64,000 bases of DNA, taken from positions 62,001 through 126,000 of the forward strand of contig NZ_JHWL01000006.1 in NCBI RefSeq assembly GCF_000622085.1, in the 5' to 3' direction. The notes below the pieces were generated by a model. That model had not been told where the DNA came from, made no database searches, and saw nothing but the letters and a program-made list of their open reading frames with translations. A program made the position numbers and the translations under genes. This DNA comes from Butyrivibrio proteoclasticus P6B7 (GTDB taxonomy: Bacteria; Bacillota; Clostridia; Lachnospirales; Lachnospiraceae). Positions 59,486 to 64,000 of the stretch are shown here, one piece after another; the stretch's first letter is position 1, and every line of letters begins with the position of its first letter.

Positions 59486-60367
59486 TTACGCGCTGTAAAC
59501 ACCCAGTCTGTCGAGACAGGAATCATAATAGTACACATTGTCACTAAGAACATCCTCGTCTTTGACCACAGTAGAGTTAACCTCTTTTACCATCAGCCTC
59601 AAAAAGCTTGGATCTCCATTGCATACAGTGGCAGGTACAGCAAGTACTTCATGGACAGATGAAGGAATAATAAACAGGTCATCATGGAGCGTTTCTGATA
59701 ATTCCTTGAGCACTCCATCATTAAGCATTACTGCTGCTCCAAATGCCTGCTTATCATTAGAAAGAACCATGATTGACATTTCATATAACCCTTCAGGAGC
59801 AAGACTTCCAATGGCATCAGCCACATTCCTGATCTTGGGTCTATTGATCTTATTGGCATTTTCTAAAGCCTGTTCCCAAAGCTCCTTTTTACTGATCTCC
59901 CAGAACTCAAGATGACTGTTTTTAACTGTAATACTACCAGCTCCAATGCGCTTATCTTTAACAAGACAGATAGGAACAAGGGCCAGATCCTCGAAGGCCT
60001 TGTAAGGAATATCCTTTAGCTGTTCCTTGTTCTTAGCTATGTTCACAAGCTTAAAGGAAAGCTTATCTGACACAGAGGAAAAAGATCTATAGAATTCAGT
60101 ATCTACATCTCCCTCTGGAGCATACTCCCTGTATATCTTAAGCACATTCTCCGCCAGCATTTCCACAGAAGCACCTTTCATGTAATCCTGATAAAAACCA
60201 TCTAAAAAGATAGTTGGTGCTACATTTTCATCTTCTTTTCTAATAAGGATTCCGTGATAATTCACACAGTTATTCTTCTCAATCTTCTTGATCTTAACCT
60301 CATAATCCTCTCCCAATCTGATTTTAAGCTCACTTGCGATGGCTTCTACAAAAACATTTATTTCCAT
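59486..60367 (-). CDS. DUF5688 family protein
   Basis: This 293-aa soluble protein matches the DUF5688 pattern as I recall it (KNNCVNYHGILIRKEDENVAPTIFL in overlapping parts, VPICLVKD, NVADAIGSLAPEGLYEM, MYVLSN-like MIMVLSNDKQAFGAAV, FIIPSSVHEVLAVP). Members are common, usually in several copies, in Lachnospiraceae, and their function is unknown. AAAGGA precedes the ATG. The gene is monocistronic, between efp and tRNA-Arg. Confidence 0.88.
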   Translation of the reverse strand: MEINVFVEAIASELKIRLGEDYEVKIKKIEKNNCVNYHGILIRKEDENVAPTIFLDGFYQDYMKGASVEMLAENVLKIYREYAPEGDVDTEFYRSFSSVSDKLSFKLVNIAKNKEQLKDIPYKAFEDLALVPICLVKDKRIGAGSITVKNSHLEFWEISKKELWEQALENANKINRPKIRNVADAIGSLAPEGLYEMSIMVLSNDKQAFGAAVMLNDGVLKELSETLHDDLFIIPSSVHEVLAVPATVCNGDPSFLRLMVKEVNSTVVKDEDVLSDNVYYYDSCLDRLGVYSA

Positions 60368-60465
60368 ATATTATTTCCTTTCATACCATTTTGATAAACT
60401 GAGCATCTGTGAACAAACTCACATCGCTCCAAAGACACTAAATTGATAGCCTGCGATATTTTCGC

Positions 60466-60513
60466 AAAAGAAAAAGACAATAAAGAATCACTTGCGTGTT
60501 TCCTTATTGTCTT
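60466..60513 (-). terminator. Terminator of efp
   Basis: The 10-bp perfect stem AAGACAATAA/TTATTGTCTT (60474-60483 with 60504-60513) is followed on the minus strand by TTTCTTTTGC. Confidence 0.8.
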
Positions 60514-60573
60514 ACATGTTTCTATTAATTATTTATGACACAATTGCGTCAGATATAGGTATATGTCAGTAAA

Positions 60574-61131
60574 TTAAACTCTTGAAAGATACTCACCTGT
60601 TCTAGTATCGATCTTGATAACGTCTCCTTCGTTAACGAAGAGAGGAACTGAAACAGTTGCACCTGTCTCAACAGTAGCAGGCTTTGTGGCACCTGTAGCT
60701 GTATCGCCCTTGAAACCAGGCTCAGTCTCTGTGATTGTGAGCTCTACGAACATAGGTGGCTCAACTGCGAATACGTTTCCATTGTAAGAATTGATCTTGC
60801 AAACTTCGTTCTCTTTAACGAACTTGAGAGAATCGCCGATCTGGTCAGATGTAAGACCGATCTGCTCATATGTCTCAGAATCCATGAAGTTGAAGATATC
60901 GCCATCCTGATAGAGATACTGCATATCCTTCTTATCAATACGAGCTGCTGGGAATTTCTCAGTAGGACGGAATGTTGTCTCCTTAACACCGCCGTTGATG
61001 ATATCCTTAAGCTTAGTTCTTACGAAAGCAGCGCCCTTACCAGGCTTAACATGCTGAAATTCAATAATCTGACATACGTTACCATCGATTTCGATGGTCA
61101 TACCATTTCTGAAATCACTTGCAGAAATCAT
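60574..61131 (-). CDS. efp: Translation elongation factor P
   Basis: It relieves ribosome stalling at proline runs. 185 aa. The KOW-like domain I (1-65) has the loop [14 protein letters not shown] with Lys32 at the tip, the residue modified in many bacteria. Two OB domains follow, ending in [19 protein letters not shown] precedes the ATG, with a clear promoter at 61173-61201. It is probably a single-gene transcript. Confidence 0.98.
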   Translation of the reverse strand: MISASDFRNGMTIEIDGNVCQIIEFQHVKPGKGAAFVRTKLKDIINGGVKETTFRPTEKFPAARIDKKDMQYLYQDGDIFNFMDSETYEQIGLTSDQIGDSLKFVKENEVCKINSYNGNVFAVEPPMFVELTITETEPGFKGDTATGATKPATVETGATVSVPLFVNEGDVIKIDTRTGEYLSRV

Positions 61132-61172
61132 AAAAAGTCCTCCTAAATTACTTCACATCAAACAACTAGTAT

Positions 61173-61201
61173 ATATTATACTATACTTTTCCTTTTTTCA
61201 A
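61173..61201 (-). promoter_or_regulatory. Sigma-A promoter of efp
   Basis: On the minus strand TTGAAA (61196-61201), 17 nt, TAATAT (61173-61178), with TATAAT overlapping at 15 nt. Just downstream is a leader of about 40 nt. Confidence 0.65.
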
Positions 61202-61294
61202 CTGTTTTTTACTAATTGTTTAGATTTGAATTCGTTGCCATTCCCACAAGGATTCCAAGCTTTTATTTGTATTTTGTTCAAATAAAAATGTTAA

Positions 61295-62050
61295 TCAGTC
61301 ATTCTGTCTAAAGGTAGGCATAAGACGAAGCTTGTGGAGGTTGATCTTGTGTAGTCTTTCGATCTTAGCTCTTTTCTCTTCATCATCAAGAGTGCCTGTG
61401 AAGATGTATCTGTCGAGCTCGTCATAGGTAAATCCAAGCTTATCCTCATCAGTAAGTCCACAAAGTCCATCAGATGGAGTCTTGTGAATAAGCTCCCTAG
61501 GAAGTCCAAGAGCATCACCTATAAGTCTCATCTCAGTTACTGTAAAGTCAGAGCATGGGCTGAAGTCGCCGGCAGCATCGCCGTACTTGGTTGAATAACC
61601 CACATAGTCCTCTGATCTGTTACAGGTGTTGGTTACACGACCGCCGTTTGGAAGAGACTGAGCAACTGAGTAAAGTGTTGTCATACGAACTCTTGGTGGA
61701 GTGTTGATCAACGCATCATTTCCAAGCTCATATCCAGAAGCTGCAGCCATCTGCTTGAAGGCCTCCACAGCAGGGTGGATGTTGACCACATAGCTCTTTA
61801 TACCGAGAAGCTCTACTACCTTCTTGGAGTCGTCGATGTCCTTCTGGTCTCCGTCTGGCATGAGGACGCCCACAACTCTGTCCTTTCCAAGGGCTCTTGT
61901 CAAAAGAGCTGCCACTATTGTTGAGTCCTTACCTCCGGAAATACCGATGACTGCGCTGGCCTTAGGACCGTTCTCCTCGAACCAGTCCTGTATCCATTTG
62001 GTTACTTCTTCTATCATTTTGTTAGCGTCAAAGTTCTGTAAGTATTCCAT
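61295..62050 (-). CDS. nadE: NAD synthase (ammonia-dependent)
   Basis: It makes NAD from nicotinic acid adenine dinucleotide and ammonia. 251 aa without a glutaminase domain, so it is the ammonia-dependent form. Visible are the PP-loop GISGGKDSTIVAALL, TRVTNTCNRSEDYVGYSTKYGD-type core (NRSE, GYSTKYGD), AGDFSPCSDFTVTEM and LIHKTPSDGL. It is the last gene of the NAD salvage operon, 37 nt after pncB. Confidence 0.97.
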   Translation of the reverse strand: MEYLQNFDANKMIEEVTKWIQDWFEENGPKASAVIGISGGKDSTIVAALLTRALGKDRVVGVLMPDGDQKDIDDSKKVVELLGIKSYVVNIHPAVEAFKQMAAASGYELGNDALINTPPRVRMTTLYSVAQSLPNGGRVTNTCNRSEDYVGYSTKYGDAAGDFSPCSDFTVTEMRLIGDALGLPRELIHKTPSDGLCGLTDEDKLGFTYDELDRYIFTGTLDDEEKRAKIERLHKINLHKLRLMPTFRQND

Positions 62051-62087
62051 AATTTGTTCCTCGTTTCCTTATATAAATATGGTGTGA

Positions 62088-63284
62088 TCAGTGAGCCATG
62101 CGCCAGTCGATGCATCTCTGAAGGTACTCAACATATTCAGGATTCTTGCACATTCCTTTGCCCTTTACGTCAGAAATCTTAGCTACGTCCTGACCGTTGC
62201 ATCTTGTTGTTTTCATTACGATGTTGAGGGCTGGAACGAAGGTATCATTTGAGATGTAGGTTCCGATTCCAAATCCAACCTTAGCTTTTCCATTGAAGTG
62301 TCTAAAGAGCTTGTCTGCCTTTTCAAAGTCGAGGCTGTCGCTGAAAAGAAGTGTCTTGGTCTTAGGATCGATTCCAAGGCTTTCATAGTGCCTTATCATC
62401 TTCTCGCCCCATTCGATTGGATCTCCTGAGTCGTGGCGAACGCCGCTAAACAGTGTTGCATATGTGAGCTGGAAGTCCTTGAGGAAGCAATCTGTTGTAA
62501 TAGTGTCTGTGAGAGCTGTTCCGTTTAAGATTCCGTACTCTTTTACCCAGGCATCAAGAGCGTACCAGTTTGAATATGCTGGATTGTGCTTGTGATTACC
62601 CTGGCCTGTGCACATGATCCATTCGTGTGCCATGGTTCCTACTGGAGTTACGTTATATTTCTTTGCAAGGTACACGTTAGAAGTTCCAAGGAACTTAGAT
62701 ACGTTAAGGTCTGTCTCCTTAAGGGTCTTAACTGCCAGGTCCTGAGCCTCTGCAGAAAGTCTTCTTCTAAGACCAAACTCACTGAAGATTGAAAGGTAGA
62801 GGCTGCCGTTCTTAACCTTCTCAACTTTCTCCTTAAGTCTTTCCTTGAAGCTTTCAAAGAGTTCGTCGTAGTTGTACTGCATTCTGAAGTATACTTCGTT
62901 GACGATGGCAAGGGTTGGAATCTCGTACATTGAAGTGTTGAGCCATGTGCCCTTTGTCTCGATGTTAAGTCCGCACTCTGCGTTGTCATCGATTGTGAAG
63001 TCTTCAAATCTAGCCTGCCAGAGTCTTAAGAAGTCAACGTAAGATCCTTTGATCCAAACGATATTCTCAAGGTACTCAAGCTCCTCCTCTGTGAATCTGA
63101 GCTGGCAGAAGGCTTTGATCTGATTTCTGATCTCTTCTACCATTTCCTTAGTGAAGTGAACGTCTTTGTTACGGCACTTGAAGGTCCATGTTGTCTTGTA
63201 GTCACTGAACTGATGGTAGATTGCCTGTCCCATTGAAAATTTGTAAGCATCCTGCTCAAGTAATGATGTGATGATCTGTTCCAT
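62088..63284 (-). CDS. pncB: Nicotinate phosphoribosyltransferase
   Basis: It makes nicotinate mononucleotide from nicotinate and PRPP (Preiss-Handler route). ATG 63284 has AGGGG 8 nt upstream and gives 398 aa (MEQIITSLLEQDAYKFSMGQAI in overlapping parts); the frame open to 63314 overlaps the next gene upstream. Visible are the DAYKFSMGQAIY start, EFGLRRRLS, GTSNVYLAKKY, GTMAHEW with catalytic His, GVRHDSGDP and FGIGTYISND for phosphate binding. It is in an operon with an adenylyltransferase and nadE. Confidence 0.97.
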   Translation of the reverse strand: MEQIITSLLEQDAYKFSMGQAIYHQFSDYKTTWTFKCRNKDVHFTKEMVEEIRNQIKAFCQLRFTEEELEYLENIVWIKGSYVDFLRLWQARFEDFTIDDNAECGLNIETKGTWLNTSMYEIPTLAIVNEVYFRMQYNYDELFESFKERLKEKVEKVKNGSLYLSIFSEFGLRRRLSAEAQDLAVKTLKETDLNVSKFLGTSNVYLAKKYNVTPVGTMAHEWIMCTGQGNHKHNPAYSNWYALDAWVKEYGILNGTALTDTITTDCFLKDFQLTYATLFSGVRHDSGDPIEWGEKMIRHYESLGIDPKTKTLLFSDSLDFEKADKLFRHFNGKAKVGFGIGTYISNDTFVPALNIVMKTTRCNGQDVAKISDVKGKGMCKNPEYVEYLQRCIDWRMAH

Positions 63285-63310
63285 AATTGTTTCCCCTTTT
63301 CGTTGTGTGT

Positions 63311-63817
63311 TCATTTAAGAAGATATTCTCTGAAGGCCGGAATTATCATATCCTTGTACTGTTCCATATCTTCTCTTATCATGGTAGCGCTGATTGGCCT
63401 AACTCTCTGGCATCTGTGGACCTTGATGTGCTCTGGAGTATTCTCCAAAAGCTCTGTGTAATCGCCCTCTGATGTATAGAAGGTAAGAACATCCTTGGCT
63501 GTTATGAGTTCGTTCTTATAAAAGTGTAGAAGCATTCTCTCAACCCAGTAGTTCCAGATCTGCTGTGGATCCCAGTGGGCTTTGATCTTGGGATCTGTGT
63601 CCCAAAGCATTGTCACCAGGATCTGCTCATCATCTGCGAATTCCTTAAGTGCAAGTTCATAGCGCTTTTCAAGTGGCATCTGAGGATATCCTCTATCGCC
63701 CTCATGTCCGCAGCAGATGACTATCACTCTGTCCATTTCTCTTTTTGCTATATCTATTACATCCTTGTGGCCCAAGTGCATTGGTGCAAAGGTGCCAAAC
63801 ACGATACCTATGTTCAT
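63311..63817 (-). CDS. NMN/NaMN adenylyltransferase-like protein (NadR-type domain)
   Basis: This 168-aa nucleotidyltransferase has the H-x-G-H signature in GTFAPMHLGHKDVI and the closing ISATMIREDM, equivalent to the ISxTxxR of the family. The sequence IVFGTFAPMHLGH resembles the adenylyltransferase domain of NadR, without the HTH or ribosyl-nicotinamide kinase parts. With pncB (27 nt after) and nadE it should supply the adenylyl step of NAD salvage. Plain NadD is the alternative. AGGGG lies before the ATG. Confidence 0.88.
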   Translation of the reverse strand: MNIGIVFGTFAPMHLGHKDVIDIAKREMDRVIVICCGHEGDRGYPQMPLEKRYELALKEFADDEQILVTMLWDTDPKIKAHWDPQQIWNYWVERMLLHFYKNELITAKDVLTFYTSEGDYTELLENTPEHIKVHRCQRVRPISATMIREDMEQYKDMIIPAFREYLLK

Positions 63818-63881
63818 ATTGTCCCCTTAGTTAGAACTTGTTGTTATACTGCGCCTGTGTGACTGCTGTCAGTTGCCGTTA

Positions 63882-64000
63882 TTAGAATACGCTTACCTGG
63901 CAGCTCTTCATGGTTGTGAGGGCTGCATTGTGAGATTCTACTGATACTCCTGCGCAGCACTTAGAATCTACAGTTACAGGAATCTCTCTTGAGAAAGTCT
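63882..64000 (-). CDS. pncA: Nicotinamidase-like cysteine hydrolase, C-terminal end only
   Basis: A frame enters from the right edge and stops at 63882 (39 codons). It reads PVTVDSKCCAGVSVESHNAAL and TMKSCQV near the end (cited in short parts), which matches the C-terminus of nicotinamidase/isochorismatase-type hydrolases of clostridia. It lies 64 nt before the adenylyltransferase start in the same direction. The product would turn nicotinamide into nicotinate for PncB, so the four genes form a complete salvage route. The catalytic part is outside the window. Confidence 0.72.
   Translation of the reverse strand, partial: TFSREIPVTVDSKCCAGVSVESHNAALTTMKSCQVSVF

Overview
The window looks like a chromosomal piece of an anaerobic, fermentative Firmicute of the family Lachnospiraceae, most likely Butyrivibrio or a close relative. 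The reasons are: moderate GC with GGAGG-type ribosome binding sites; families typical of that group (recognised from memory as DUF4317, DUF5688, DUF805 and DUF3237); a fructose PTS operon that carries its own HPr and EI; and a glycoside hydrolase family 3 enzyme with inverted domain order, a form known from Butyrivibrio and Ruminococcus. No phage, insertion sequence or CRISPR array was found. The one RNA gene seen is tRNA-Arg(CCG).

Layout. 1-6.5 kb: a cut-off exported protein, a 69-aa protein ending in a FliM-like CheY-binding motif behind a sigma-28-type promoter, nth, and a Ser/Thr-kinase operon whose last protein carries repeated Thr-Thr-hydrophobic motifs. 6.5-12.7 kb: a GtrA-like membrane protein and two GH3 beta-glycosidases, one cytoplasmic and one membrane-anchored and permuted, each preceded by a similar leader hairpin. 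12.8-17.7 kb: a signalling operon with two diguanylate cyclases around an AgrC/AgrA-like two-component pair. 17.8-20.4 kb: a PH-like protein and an ECF sigma operon with a newly noticed 58-aa first gene. 20.6-24 kb: gap-pgk-tpiA. 24.2-30.2 kb: a histidinol phosphatase, an operon with a GGNEF protein, a transglutaminase-like lipoprotein, a GspF/PilC protein and pilin-like proteins, then cheY. 31-36.5 kb: an operon of MarR, a heterodimeric ABC exporter, an esterase and a DUF3237 protein, with two palindromes at its promoter. 36.6-42.2 kb: a Fic protein between two DUF805 paralogues, a beta-helix lipoprotein and an M42 peptidase. 42.4-46.9 kb: TPP riboswitch and thiW-thiM-thiE-thiD-thiC (hydroxymethylpyrimidine made, thiazole salvaged). 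47-48.9 kb: a CheC-like protein and a DUF4317 protein. 49-55 kb: fruR-fruK-fruA-ptsH-ptsI. 55-64 kb: small proteins, gdhA with a long structured leader, an SH3 protein, tRNA-Arg, a DUF5688 protein, efp, and a NAD salvage operon (pncA end, NMN adenylyltransferase-like, pncB, nadE).

The most unusual signal is not a protein. Several intergenic gaps hold long imperfect palindromes. The largest (30316-30910, about 600 bp) has a 29-bp perfect outer stem, two 18-bp perfect inner blocks, matching local hairpins of different sequence in each arm, and a terminator-like central hairpin. A 205-bp version with the same plan but unrelated sequence lies at 18250-18454, also between convergent genes, and smaller relatives sit inside the gap-pgk-tpiA cluster. 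Other second-look items are the FliM-like mini-protein with its sigma-28-type promoter, the attenuator-like gdhA leader, 10-bp-phased TGATT repeats before fruR, and two very small ORFs.
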